Below the pieces are notes generated by a model. That model saw only the letters and a list, made by a program, of their open reading frames with translations, was not told where the DNA came from and searched no databases. A program made the translations under genes and the position numbers. Below, piece after piece: positions 31,902 through 42,711 of a DNA stretch of 64,000 nucleotides; positions within the stretch are counted from its first letter, which is position 1, and the number at the start of each line of letters is the position of its first letter. This DNA is from Panax quinquefolius (lineage: Eukaryota > Streptophyta > Magnoliopsida > Apiales > Araliaceae): contig CM035167.1 of NCBI GenBank assembly GCA_020205615.1, forward strand, positions 140,692,568 to 140,756,567, written 5' to 3'.

Positions 31902-33494
31902 TCACAAACATCCTGAATTAAAGACATGCAAGTCCAACAAGGTATTGTAATGCCCCTTCTCTATTTCCTCTTCCTGCACCTGATGAAGGAGAAGAGTTTC
32001 AATTATAAAATCTTCCCAATCAATATCTACTTGTAGTTTTCTTTTTCTCTTCCCATATTTTACACATCTTGAAAGGTAACAATTATTCACGTCACTTGAT
32101 ACATCATTTGACGGTCTCATAATGTTTTCAATGCGTATTTTAGCTGCCTCAATTCTTTCTCTCCTCCTTTGATATGCCAAGCAACCACTAACAAAAGATG
32201 AAGGCATTGCATCCATTCCTACATCTTTCTCCAATATTTTCTTAAGAAAAAGTTTTTTGCACAGTTCTGACTTGCCTTTCCACCAGTCTGTACAATCAAG
32301 AAAGTTATCATGTCCCCTCATCCTTCTATTCTCCTTTCCACTTCCCAGTGTGGACTGAAAATCAGAAAGCTCCTCCAAGAACTTCGAATAAATCAGTGAC
32401 AAACATTCAGGTGAAATCTGAAGCTTCTCTAGATCAACAGAACTACAATTATGAGACTGTTCCACCTCAAAATACTTAGAATCATTTTCATCCCCATAAG
32501 GCCAGTAACAATTAGTCAAATAATCAGCTCCTTCCTTCAAACACTCACCAACAAAATCATCTATATCAAATCTAACATTTGCTAAACTTCTCTCTTTTCC
32601 ACCCTTTGATAACGACTTCATCTCCATGTATTGAATCACAAATGGAGCATTCTTCACAATATTCTTAACTGTAACATCCTTTCCCCAGGGCAATGCTCTT
32701 GCAACATCCACAAGCCTCTCTAACAATTCCTTATACCTCAACCGACATGTGACAACCGCCACATTCAGTTCCTTTGCCACGTCCTCAATTTTAACATCAA
32801 TTTGATTCAATTGTCCTACAAATACCAAAACTGCTACCACCACCTGAACCGGCCTCCTCCCCGTTGTCACAAACCACTTCACCAAGCACTGTACTAAAAA
32901 CACCCCTTGCTTCAACATCGTCTCTATTTTATCCCTCTCAACACCATTAAAACCCGAGCAATTCTTAATTGAATGTTCATATAAATTAACAATATCAAAC
33001 TCGGGCAATTTCAAGTCAAGAAAATCAACAACCCTGGTAACCATTCGACCTAATTCATGAATGTCACAACTAACTAAGGCTGCCACCTCTGTCATTGGCA
33101 AGGTCTTGGTATCTTTCCTCATAACAACATAAGCACACGCGCCAACAAATATTCTAAACCAATCACCACTGCCGTATTCTCCTTCTGTAATTCTTTCAAC
33201 CATATTTTTAACCTCATTAGACCTCGATGCCGAGAAATTTAACCTGAACATTAAATCTTCCATTAAAGTTTGTGCTCTATAAATTTTTGTTTCTTTGTAG
33301 GTATAGTTATTACCAGAACCAGTAGTGCCGATGCGGATCGAGGTGCCAGTGGGACCGTTAATGCCACCAGTGTGGACTTCGTAATTATTGTATTCCTGAA
33401 CGGCGCAACATGATGAGCAAACCAAATTGCTGCTTGTGCTGTCGGATATTAGAGATTTTTTACCGCAATATTGGCAGGGGAGAGACCCCTCCAT
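31902..33494 (-). CDS. PTF2: Plant-specific TFIIB-related protein (PTF2/pBrp2-like)
   Basis: Single uninterrupted frame, 530 residues. The start at 33494 (MEGSLPCQYCGKK) is chosen because it places the zinc ribbon at the N-terminus; the frame is open 65 codons further upstream but without family similarity. Zinc ligands C7, C10, C26 and C29 form the CxxC..CxxC ribbon. Two cyclin-like repeats follow: about 85-190 (YRAQTLMEDLMFRLNFS, GACAYVVMRK) and about 205-300 (RRPVQVVVAVLVFVGQLNQI, LRYKELLERLVDVARALPWG). A plant-specific C-terminal extension of about 230 residues follows. TFIIB-family proteins bridge promoter-bound TBP and RNA polymerase; the plant-specific branch is linked to reproductive tissues in Arabidopsis. 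The frame is fully intact, in contrast to the decayed neighbours. Confidence 0.9.
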   Translation of the reverse strand: MEGSLPCQYCGKKSLISDSTSSNLVCSSCCAVQEYNNYEVHTGGINGPTGTSIRIGTTGSGNNYTYKETKIYRAQTLMEDLMFRLNFSASRSNEVKNMVERITEGEYGSGDWFRIFVGACAYVVMRKDTKTLPMTEVAALVSCDIHELGRMVTRVVDFLDLKLPEFDIVNLYEHSIKNCSGFNGVERDKIETMLKQGVFLVQCLVKWFVTTGRRPVQVVVAVLVFVGQLNQIDVKIEDVAKELNVAVVTCRLRYKELLERLVDVARALPWGKDVTVKNIVKNAPFVIQYMEMKSLSKGGKERSLANVRFDIDDFVGECLKEGADYLTNCYWPYGDENDSKYFEVEQSHNCSSVDLEKLQISPECLSLIYSKFLEELSDFQSTLGSGKENRRMRGHDNFLDCTDWWKGKSELCKKLFLKKILEKDVGMDAMPSSFVSGCLAYQRRRERIEAAKIRIENIMRPSNDVSSDVNNCYLSRCVKYGKRKRKLQVDIDWEDFIIETLLLHQVQEEEIEKGHYNTLLDLHVFNSGCL

Positions 33495-33744
33495 GATTTT
33501 GAAGGTAAATTGAGTGAGAGTAATGTGAATACCTGTTCGAGAATTTACAAAAAGAAGGAAAAAATCAGCCGCTCGGAATTTAGGGTTCGGGGGAATTGGT
33601 GTTGTAAAAGAAGAAGGATTAGCATATTGAATTGCTGTGAAGATTTGAACTATACATGTATGTATAGTAAGGGAGTCAAAATAAACCACTTACCGATGGT
33701 TGTTTTAGTTAGATTGCCGGTAATTTAGGACATTATAACTTAAC

Positions 33745-35556
33745 TTTTTTAACACAAAATTAAAAAAACCGGACTTTAAATGGAAAAAGACAATTAAGCT
33801 GCTGAGTTGTAAAAAAAGCTGATGTGGCAGTGATTATGCGACGTGACAGTGATTATGTGGATTTGGAGGAAAATTGTATGAAGTGAAAAAAATATTTTTA
33901 AGTAAAATATAAATGTAAAAAGTTAGCCAAAAAATAAGAAAATAAATAAATAATGTATTTAATTATTTTTGTAATTAATATCAAATAAATTTTATTTATT
34001 ATTAAGCCATTTATAAAAAACAAAAACTAAAAATATGCTAATTAAAATTAAGGGAATATGAAATACATTTAGGGAAAATGAAAGAAAATTTAGCAAAAAA
34101 TACAGGATAGAAATTAAAAAATAAAAAGGGTTATTTAGTTATTTTTGTAATTAATAAAAAATGTTTTTTTATATAATTAATAACAAATATAATTGAAGAA
34201 ATTATAAAATTAAAAATCTTTTCAAATTGGGACATTAAAATTATAATTGAAGCAATTTTTTAGGCCCTGTTTGTTTTGGTCTGAATAAGGCTGAATGGCA
34301 CTGGATCTGAGCGATTCAGCCATTCAGTCTGTTTGATTATCATTTTTTAAGATCTGAATGGTCCAATTTCTTCACAATTTTTGACTGAATAAACAAGCTA
34401 GTCTTCTGAATGGATTTTTACAGATGTTACCCCCAAACCCACAACTCAGAAAACCAACAAGATCGTGAATGAGCTCAACCCCCTCAAAGCTGTACAGAAT
34501 TTGAACACATTCTAATCCATTAAAACTCCACCAAAACCATTAATCCGATTATCATAGTCAATAAACAAACACATCCATCAAAAACAAACCCATATAAAAC
34601 ACAAAAAACGAAATTGTGTGTAAGAGAGAGAAAAAGGCTGACCGGAATAGTTCCGATCCGAAGCAGTAGTAGAAAAGGTCTTGAACAGTAGTTTCTTTTC
34701 CTTTTCCTTTTCCTTTTCCTTTTCCGTTTCCGTTTCCGATCCGAAGCCCTTTTCCGATCTCTCTCTATATCTCCACAATCGGATCTCGTGTAATAGGTGG
34801 TGCAGCTTTTGAGCAGTAATTTTTGTGCAAGTAATAACCCTTTTAAAAGTGGCCAAAGTATTAATACTGTATAATTATGTAATATATGCATGTTTTTGAA
34901 TTAAATTTATTACCCTTCTTGTTTATGGATTTGTATTGGTAAAAATATGAGATACATTTTTTTTTATTATCAATTTTGGTTGTCAATTTTTATCTTAAAA
35001 AGTGTCTCAAAAATATATTTTTAAACAATTCGAAGGTTAAAATGAGAAATATTATTATTCAGTTATTTTCAACGAATCGGTTAACAAACAATTTTTTTCA
35101 TTGAGATTCATTCAATTTTTATCATACACCCCCTAAATAACTCTTTTTATTTTTTAATTTCTACCATGTATTTTTTGCTATATTTTATTATTTTATTATA
35201 ATTTTCTTTCATTTTCCCTAAATATATTTCATATTCCCTTAATTTTAATTAGCATATTTAATATTTTTAGTTTTTGTGTTTTATAAATGGCTTAATTATA
35301 AATAAAAATTTATTTGATATTAATTACAAAAATAATTAAATACATTTTTTTTAATTTTTTGGCTAACTTTTAAAATTTATATTATACTTTAAAATATTTT
35401 TTTTCATTTTCTTTGTAAAAGTTTCCTCCAAATCCACATAATCATTGTCCCATAATCACTATCACATCAGCTTGTTTTTTACAACTCAACAGCTTAGTTG
35501 TCTTTTTCCGTTTAAAGTCAAAGTAATTAACTATTTTTTTAACTTCGTGTTAGAAA
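33745..35556. mobile_element. Foldback-like element with inverted arms of about 400 bp
   Basis: The left arm (about 33745-34145; TAACAC.., ACTTTAAATGGAAAAAGACA, AGCTGATGTGGCAGTGATTA, ATTATGTGGATTTGGAGGAA) is the reverse complement, with moderate divergence, of the right arm (about 35140-35556; TTCCTCCAAATCCACATAAT, CACATCAGCTTG, TGTCTTTTTCCGTTTAAAGT). The centre, 34261-35135, starts AGGCCCTGTTTG and looks like a nested hAT-type insertion. It includes a (CCTTTT)n tract at 34691-34740. No transposase seen. The left arm begins about 250 bp upstream of the PTF2-like ATG. Confidence 0.78.
34691..34740. repeat. (CCTTTT)n / CCGTTT hexamer tract
   Basis: Repeats of TTTTCC drift into TTTCCG. Open frames across it on the minus strand read as Lys-Arg-Glu runs and are not genes. 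Confidence 0.9.
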
Positions 35557-36133
35557 AATCGAGTACAGTAAAGTTCAGTTATCCATTTATAAGTTGGCCT
35601 ATAGTACAATGACTGAAAAAGTATTTAACCCCAGGAATAACAAAAGCCTCACTAACACTCTGTTTTTGAGTTTTGAACAGAAAATAAAAGAATAGAAAAC
35701 TTAAATTATAACAGAAAATAATGGAAAACTTGAAGTTTTCTTTTGTGTTGTTTCTGAGTTTTTAATAGAAAATTTAAAATTGAGAACATGAATTGTAATT
35801 TAAAATTTATTATATTAAAAGTTAAGGATAATATGGGAATTATAAAAATATTACTTATCTGGAATTTCTTTTAAATTCAAATCGTAATTCAATTTTGAAT
35901 GGAAAACTTTCAGAGAGAAAAATGGCCAAATTTTCTATCCATTTCTTTTCTTTTCCGTTTATTAAAAAACTCATAAACATAAGAATTAGAAAGAAAACTT
36001 AAATTTTTCGTCCATTTCTTTTCTTTTCTGTCCATTTTAAAACTCAAAAACAGAGCGTAAAAGAGTAAGAAATAAACTAACAAAAATCTCACTAAAAGAG
36101 GAAGAAATAAACTCACAAATTTTTGACATAGAT
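35557..36133. other. Spacer between the foldback element and retroelement A
   Basis: No gene. Between 35660 and 36060 a GTTTTTGAG..AAAAG / CTTTTC..CTCAAAAACAG pair at the two ends suggests a small MITE of about 400 bp with imperfect inverted ends. Confidence 0.45.
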
Positions 36134-38504
36134 TGTGAGACCCCAGATTTTATCAATAAAGATTTAAATTTTGTCAAAATAATTTTTTAATATTATGGTG
36201 TGAATTTAAGATAATATTATAGTTGTGGGTAGTATTTATAAATTTTGCAAAGTATGCAAGTGGTTATATTATATTCGATTGGTCGGGGAATATTCGGTTT
36301 AGCGAGGAATATTAAAGACAACTACTCAATCATTGGTGGACCCCATAATGTAATTATTATCGGATCGAGAAAGCGACAAAAATATTTTATTGAAATAACT
36401 GGCGGAAGTTTTACCGGTTGATCTTGTTGAACTACTCGATAGTAAAAGTACAAGATGTCGTGTGGTTTGAGTAAGAAGACACTAAGTATTGATTATCGAC
36501 GCTTTATGAAGTAAGTTTCACGGTTTGATTCCATTATTGTCGATTAATAATATGAATTATTATAAGCGATAATGACGTTTTATTTTATTCAGTATTATTA
36601 ACGTAATAAAAAGCGAAACATCTTTTATATAAAATGTAATACTTTATTAAAGTTATTCTATAAATAAAATATATTATATTTTATTACGCGTAGTGTTAAA
36701 TAGTGTTTTGCGTAGTGTTGCGATAGTGTTTGCGTAGTAAAATGTTTTTATATAAATAGAATATATTATATTTTATTTAAAAGATTTTTCTTTAAATATG
36801 AACCGTCGATTAAAGTAAATCAATCGGACCATTCATGGATTAATTACTATCATTCTATTTTCCTATAAATGAAGCTCATTCCTTCATTATTTTCTTACGA
36901 ATTCAAACTCTAGAGAAAACTATATAGAGAAAGAAGAAAAGTATTCTCGCTACTTCACTTTGCCAATATTCAGTTCTTCTAAGGTAGGGAATATTATTTG
37001 TTTGCACAAGTAAGTGGTGTTATTCTTTCTTATTCATGAAGAGAACCTGTTGTTATTCCATCGCTTATTATTACATTGGAATAAACTCGTATACGCTGAT
37101 TTTACCCTATACTTGGTGACATTCTTCTATTATTCATTGGAACATCCTCATCATGTGTTTTACACCAGGACTGGTTAAAATCTTTATTATTATTTTGTTG
37201 GAACATCCTGCTCGTGTGTTTTACAATTTAGGACTGGTCCGCCTTTTATTATTACATTGGAACATCCCGCGTCGTGTGTTTTACACCGGACTGGTTAAAA
37301 TCTTTATTATTCATTGGAATATCCTATCATGTGTTTTACAGGATCCGGTTCCATCTTTATTATTACATTGGAACATCCGCATCGATTGTGAATTTCACCG
37401 ACACGTTCCGATTATTATTATTACATTGGAATAACACTATCATCTGCAATCACCGCATGCATGGTGATTTCTTTTGTTATTCCATTCTTTATTATACCCC
37501 GGTTAGTTAAAACTTTGACTTCTATACTCCATGAAATTAGTAGAATATCCTCGATATTTGCGTTTCATCCGAAGATCTTTTCATGAAAATATTCTTCCGA
37601 TCATTCTTGAATTTTACTCTACAAAACAAGATCATTTTGACAATTTGGGACGTTAATAATTCCCGGATAAAATAATTCTTGAACTTGTTTTATTGAATTA
37701 TTATGTCATTGTCATCATCCTCATGTTATATTATGTTATCTTCTGACTTACGTGTATAGATGAACTTAGTATGATTATGAATTGGGATCATTCTAAGATA
37801 ATCATGGCTTGTTATAAATGATGTGATAAAAGTCCTCGGTTATCAGAATGCGATGATGGATAGTTTTTGGTATGATTATGACCGGGGTGATTCGGTATAG
37901 TCATGACCATTGATAATTTGATGAATATCCTTGGTCAGTAGTAGTGCAGGGGTGATTCGATGATGTGGATTATTTATTAAAGTTTGAGTCTCAGCTTATA
38001 ATGATGATGAAAAACCTTTTAAAACCTAAAAGATAGTAGACTTTATTCTCTACTTGACTCTTTTTAATGGATCGCTTATTCATTTGTAGTTAAACTCGTT
38101 ATCTATTGTATTTTATCGGTTTAACATTGTTGAAGGCTAATGATAATTTATTCGCATTATCTTAGTCATAATATTTCTTCTTGGGCTAGTTGAGCTCACC
38201 TTTTCTTTCACCGTTTCTCTTGTAAAATGAGAACATAAGCCGGGATTTAGCCTGGGGAACGGAGTAATGGTCCGGAGGATAGCATTAGTAGTCCTCACTA
38301 TTACGTGAAATAGTGTGATAATAGTTGTAATGAGGACTCCTTTTGAGTTTGTATAATATCTAGTAGATAATATTTGTATTCAAACTCACGGTTTATGTCG
38401 TATTTATACCATACGCTTATATTAGTAAGTTGTATTTGAATTTATGTACCATGTAAGTGGCGACCCAAGATGGGTGACGTATACCTAATTTTGGGGGCGT
38501 CACA
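36134..38504 (+). repeat. LTR of element A (2.37 kb)
   Basis: Starts TGTGAGACCCCAGATTTTAT and ends TTTGGGGGCGTCACA. The central part (37050-37440) has a ladder of about 60-bp units sharing ACATTGGAACATCC, TGTGTTTTACA and GGACTGGTT words. A block at 37740-37960 contains the motif from which the internal minisatellite seems to derive. Confidence 0.9.
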
Positions 38505-38506
38505 GT

Positions 38507-38518
38507 TGGTATCAGAGC
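38507..38518 (+). other. Primer-binding site (initiator Met-tRNA)
   Basis: TGGTATCAGAGC begins 2 bases after the LTR and matches the complement of the plant initiator tRNA-Met 3' end. This copy is intact; the two other copies in the window read CGAGC or lack the CAG. Confidence 0.93.
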
Positions 38519-38690
38519 TTAGGGATATGATCCTTGGCTAAGATGTGAGAATAGTACTAGGAGGGGAGAGACTGGGAATACCTTATTAGTATGACCTACC
38601 TAAGTTTATTTGGTATTTGATTGGTCGGTCAGAGTATAGTGATAATATGTTGCATGTCAATTAACCCTTATTTTGTGGCAGTGTTTGAAA

Positions 38691-39790
38691 ATGGCATCCG
38701 AGAATGTTGAGAATAGCAATGGAGCACGTGAGACCTGTTGATTCTCCACGGATCAATAATCAGGACAATGTCTGCAACGGGATGGCGATAATCCTCCGTA
38801 AACAACAACACCGATCAATCGATGAACGACGAGACGTTTAAGAAGTTTTAGAATTCATGCAACATCAAAGTAAAAGCGACTCTCATCCAAAACGTAGGTG
38901 GAAACACGAGAAAACTCTCGGGCGGTCACCGCTAAACAATTCAAGGAGTTGGGACCACCGGAGTTTAAGGGAGAGCCAAAACCACTTCGGCGGAATCATG
39001 GATAAAGCAGATTACCAAGATATTTGATGTCTTGGATGCTCTCGAGGAGCAAAAGGTTCCTTTTCACGCCTTTATGTATTCTTGGAGAGAGAGAGACTTG
39101 GTGGGAATCCAGAAAGCGTACTCAACCTCAGATCTTGAAGATATCTTGGGAGAAGTTCCGGGAGTCATTCAACGACAAATACTTTCCGAAAGTATTCGCC
39201 ACATGAAGGAGGTGGAGTTTATCAAGTTGGAACAAAATAATATGACCAGTGTCGCAATACGAGGCAAAATTTATGAGTTATCACGGTTCATATCCCACTT
39301 GGTGGATAATGAAGAGAGAGAACGACGCGAATGTTTTAAGAGGTTTGAAGCGAGAGATACGTCAACATCTTATTTCTCATAAAGCGTGTTTTTATTCGGA
39401 TGTTGTAAATAGGGCTCGATTAGTGGAGTAGCGATAACGAGTCAACGCGAACTAAAAGAGAGCAACGGCAAGAAAATTATAATACCGCAAGAGTAGTAGT
39501 CATCAAGCGGTGACAACAAGCGTGGAGGAATCAACAGCGGATATGGTAACCACTTCGGTGGTAATCGTGGCCAAAACAATAAGAATGGACATTTCAAGAA
39601 AAGGAGATTCAACAATGATGGAAGGACGCCAAGACCAAAGACCGTTGTTAAGGAAGGAGAAAGACCACCTATCATATGCTTCAAATGCGGAGGAGAGGAC
39701 ACATCATCCGAATCGCGCCATGCAAAATCAAAGCATGTTATAATTGTGGAAAGAAGGTCACTTAGCTCGATTTTTGTCGTTTCATCAAGA
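38691..39790 (+). pseudogene. gag remnant of element A
   Basis: Frames shift several times. Pieces of a retrotransposon gag are clear: IFDVLDALEEQKVPFHAFMY, KYFPKVFATT-like, HMKEVEFIKLEQNNM, SRFISHLVDNEERER and RGLKREIRQHLISHK. Broken zinc-knuckle residues (CFKCGGE.., CGKKVTxAR-like) lie at 39678-39775. Homologous to the gag of element C at 55450-56560. Confidence 0.85.
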
Positions 39791-39901
39791 TAAATTCAAC
39801 TAGGATGGAGACACCAAAGGTTGTCCCAGCATAAACCAAAGCCTAGTTAGTTTTAGAGAGAGCGCTTTTTTTCTCGTGACGAGGAACACGAAAAAATTAT
39901 C

Positions 39902-40291
39902 ATGGGTAAGTTAATCGTAAGCTCTTGCAAAGTCTATACCGTGTTAGATACCAGTTCTACCCACTCTTTTATTTCACCTAGTTGTGTTCAACGTTTAAAT
40001 TTGACTCCGAAGAAGTTAAACTTTGACTTATTGGTTGAAACTTCGTTAGTAGGAGCCTTCGTTACCTCTACTATTTTTAAATCTTGTTTGATTCAAATAA
40101 ACATTTTCACGTTACCTGTCGATCTTATCTCTTTGAAAATATTTGTCTTTGATGTGACTTTAGAAATCGATTGGTTAAATACTCATCATGATTTTTGTAA
40201 GGTTGTTAGCTTTCATACTCTTAACCAACCTGTTATGCGAATTCAAAGTAACCAAACCACTAAAGTCAATCATTGTCATATCAAGCCATAA
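39902..40291 (+). pseudogene. Retroviral-type aspartic protease of element A
   Basis: 130-codon open frame with VLDTSSTHSFISPSCVQRLN, the family's DTG/DSG-A-x-HSFIS motif with Ser where Gly/Ala is usual. It continues LVETSLVGAFVTS and FDVTLEIDWLNTHHDF, the I-L-G-x-DWL region. Probably inactive or misread at the catalytic Gly. Confidence 0.82.
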
Positions 40292-40299
40292 TTAAAGAG

Positions 40300-41920
40300 C
40301 CCCGATCCTTTCGTTGTTGACTTTCTTGTGTGGAATGCACCGAAGCCAGACTTTCTGTAGGCGACGTCGTGACTGAAGATGGCAAGTTGATAGGTATCAT
40401 TGTGAGGTCTTATCTGGGTTAAGGGATAAGTCGCAGTTGGTATTAATGTGACGTATTATCCAAGTCTTGGACGAGAATATGATTTTGAATGATATTTCTA
40501 TCATTAATAAATTTCTTGGCGTATTCTTGAAGAATTCTAGCCTACCCTAGAGTGTGAAATCGAATTTTGTATTGACCCCAAAGATAAAACCCATTTCTTA
40601 AACCCTCAAATGTTTCTTCAACTAAAATGAAGCAGATTTCACGTGGTTTATGATGAAAGTCATAATAAAAGCATTGGACTAATGAAAATCATGGGTATTT
40701 GTGGTATTAGTAAGTGTTATGATGAGTTATGTTGGTTAGTATGTGAAAACATGAAAGTTTCTTAGAAATCACAAAGAGTTGAAAATCGATTTTGGTGAAA
40801 AAGCGTAACATGAAATTCAATTGACCAAATCTCTTATTATATTTTGAATTTTGAGTGTGGTCAAGTCCTAGAGTTAGATCTATGAGTTACCTAACTAACC
40901 CAAGTGGAATTACTGGAAAAGGTGTTGTAGATTTTTGTGGGGACTGATTTTAGCAAAGGAGGCCAAAGCTGTAAATTTCAAAATGCTATCGCCCAGAAAC
41001 TTTAAAGGGCTGTTTTGGCCACTTAAATTATGAGAAAAATTCTGGCCTTTTGGGACATGAAGGTATATGGTATAAAGTATCTCCTGTCCAAAAATGAGCT
41101 CATTCTGACTTAAAATGAGCAAGTTATGACTATTTCAATATTTAGGTTTTTCCGACGAAAAATGCTATAACCAGAGTTCTATAACTCCGATGACCATGAA
41201 ATTTAAACTAGAAGCTCACGTTAACATGTGTAAGGTCCTGCCAAGATTTGGGAATTTTTGGAGTTAAACTTGAGGTGGCTAATTTCTTAAGGAATTAATT
41301 AGAAAATAAAAAATAGTAAATGAATTTTAAAAAATTCCGAGAAAAATATATTTTCATTATGGGACTATATTATGCTAAATCCCAGAAAAGAAATATTTTT
41401 GGGACTAATTTGGTATTTTTCATGAAAATAGTTTAATTACTGAACATATGAGTTAAATATGTTATGGGAAGTAACAAAAGTTGAAAATAGGATTTTATGG
41501 CTAGAGAATCCTATATAGAGTATATGCATATTTTTTTGAGGATTTGATAATTGGTGATGATATCGTATGAGTATGGCATTTTGAATGATTAAATGCATTA
41601 TATGGTAAAGCGTAAACAATTGAGATAAATTGTTTATAAATTAAGAAGTGATTAAAATATTGTTATAATATTAATGATATTAGATTATGAGATTATTAAG
41701 TAATTGATAACATGGGGATATTCTTGAATCTCGGATAAATTATATTATAAATGTTTAATATTTATCCTTTATCTCATTTGATTGATTTTTATATCATTAT
41801 CCTCATGTTTATATTATGTTGAAAGTCATACGTGGCAGAAATAAGTGCATAGATGGACTTGGTATGATTATGACCTGTGGATTGTTTCGGTATAATCATA
41901 ACCGTAATTGAAAAACACGA
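40300..41920 (+). other. Pol stub and non-coding insert of element A
   Basis: 40300-40640 is recognisably the protease-RT linker of element C (compare 57180-57300: F..VFLKNSSLP, PKIKPIS). Similarity to pol then stops before the RT motifs. The following 1.3 kb has no coding capacity and recurs inverted at 46160-47400 in copy B, so it is part of the family structure. Confidence 0.7.
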
Positions 41921-41924
41921 TTAT

Positions 41925-42711
41925 CTTTGGTCAGTAGTGCATGGATAATTTGTGGTCGTGATACTAATGAATACACGATTATCTTTCGTAGTAGTAGTCA
42001 TGGATAATTTTTTTGTGGTCGTGATACTAATGAATACACGATTATCTTTGGTAGTAGTGCATGGATAATTTGTGGTCGCGATACTAATGAATACACGATT
42101 ATCTTTGGCCGTAGTGCATGGATAATTTGTGGTCGTGATACTAATGAATACACGATTATCTTTGGTAGTAGTGCATGGATAATTTGTGGTCGTGATACTA
42201 ATGAATACACGATTATCTTTGGTAGTAGTGCATGGATAATTTGTGGTCGTGATACTAATGAATACACGATTATCTTTGGTAGTAGTGCATGGATAATTTG
42301 TGGTCGTGATACTAATGAATACACGATTATCTTTCGTCGTAGTGCATGGATAATTTGTGGTCGTGATACTTAATGAATACACGATTATCTTTGGTAGTAG
42401 TGCATGGATAATTTGTGGTCGTGATACTAATGAATACACGATTATCTTTGGCCGTAGTCGTGGATAATTTGTGGTCGTGATACTAATGAATACACGATTA
42501 TCTTTGGTAGTAGTAGTGCATGGATAATTTATGGTCGTGATACTTAATGAATACACGATTATCTTTGGTCAGTAGTGCATGGATAATTTGTGGTCGTGAT
42601 CTTAATGAATACGATTATCTTTGCACGTAGTGCATGGATAATTCGTGGTCGTGATACTAATGAATACACGATTATCTTTGCACGTAGTGCATGGATAATT
42701 AGGGTCGTGAT
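41925..42711 (+). repeat. 57-bp minisatellite of element A (about 13-14 units)
   Basis: Unit: TGAATACACGATTATCTTTG, then G-x-x-GTAGTGCATGGATAAT, then TTGTGGTCGTGATACTAA. Units are nearly identical except for the 2-6 bases before GTAGTGC and a few indels. Being 57 = 3 x 19, it gives long repetitive open frames in several frames, which are not genes. Confidence 0.95.

Larger units (their letters stand above)
36134..42711 (+). mobile_element. Retroelement A: non-autonomous gypsy-derived element, plus copy
   Basis: Order: 5' LTR 36134-38504, Met-tRNA primer site, broken gag, protease, a stub of the pol start, about 1.3 kb of non-coding sequence, and a 57-bp minisatellite that abuts the inverted LTR of copy B at 42712. 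Reverse transcriptase, RNase H and integrase are absent. No polypurine tract or 3' LTR of its own is present, so this copy is incomplete. Copy B supplies the missing 3' end and shows the same absence of pol. Confidence 0.85.

Noticed and set aside
34520..34891. Lys/Arg-rich 123-codon frame
   Set aside because: Generated by the (CCTTTT)n tract inside the foldback element.
41921..42556. Open frames of 211 and 108 codons on the minus strand
   Set aside because: They are read-throughs of the 57-bp minisatellite (57 = 3 x 19), with 19-residue repeats in several frames. No start context or homology.
41925..42711. Possible CRISPR-like array
   Set aside because: Repeats are contiguous without unique spacers, lie inside a plant retroelement, and the organism is a eukaryote.
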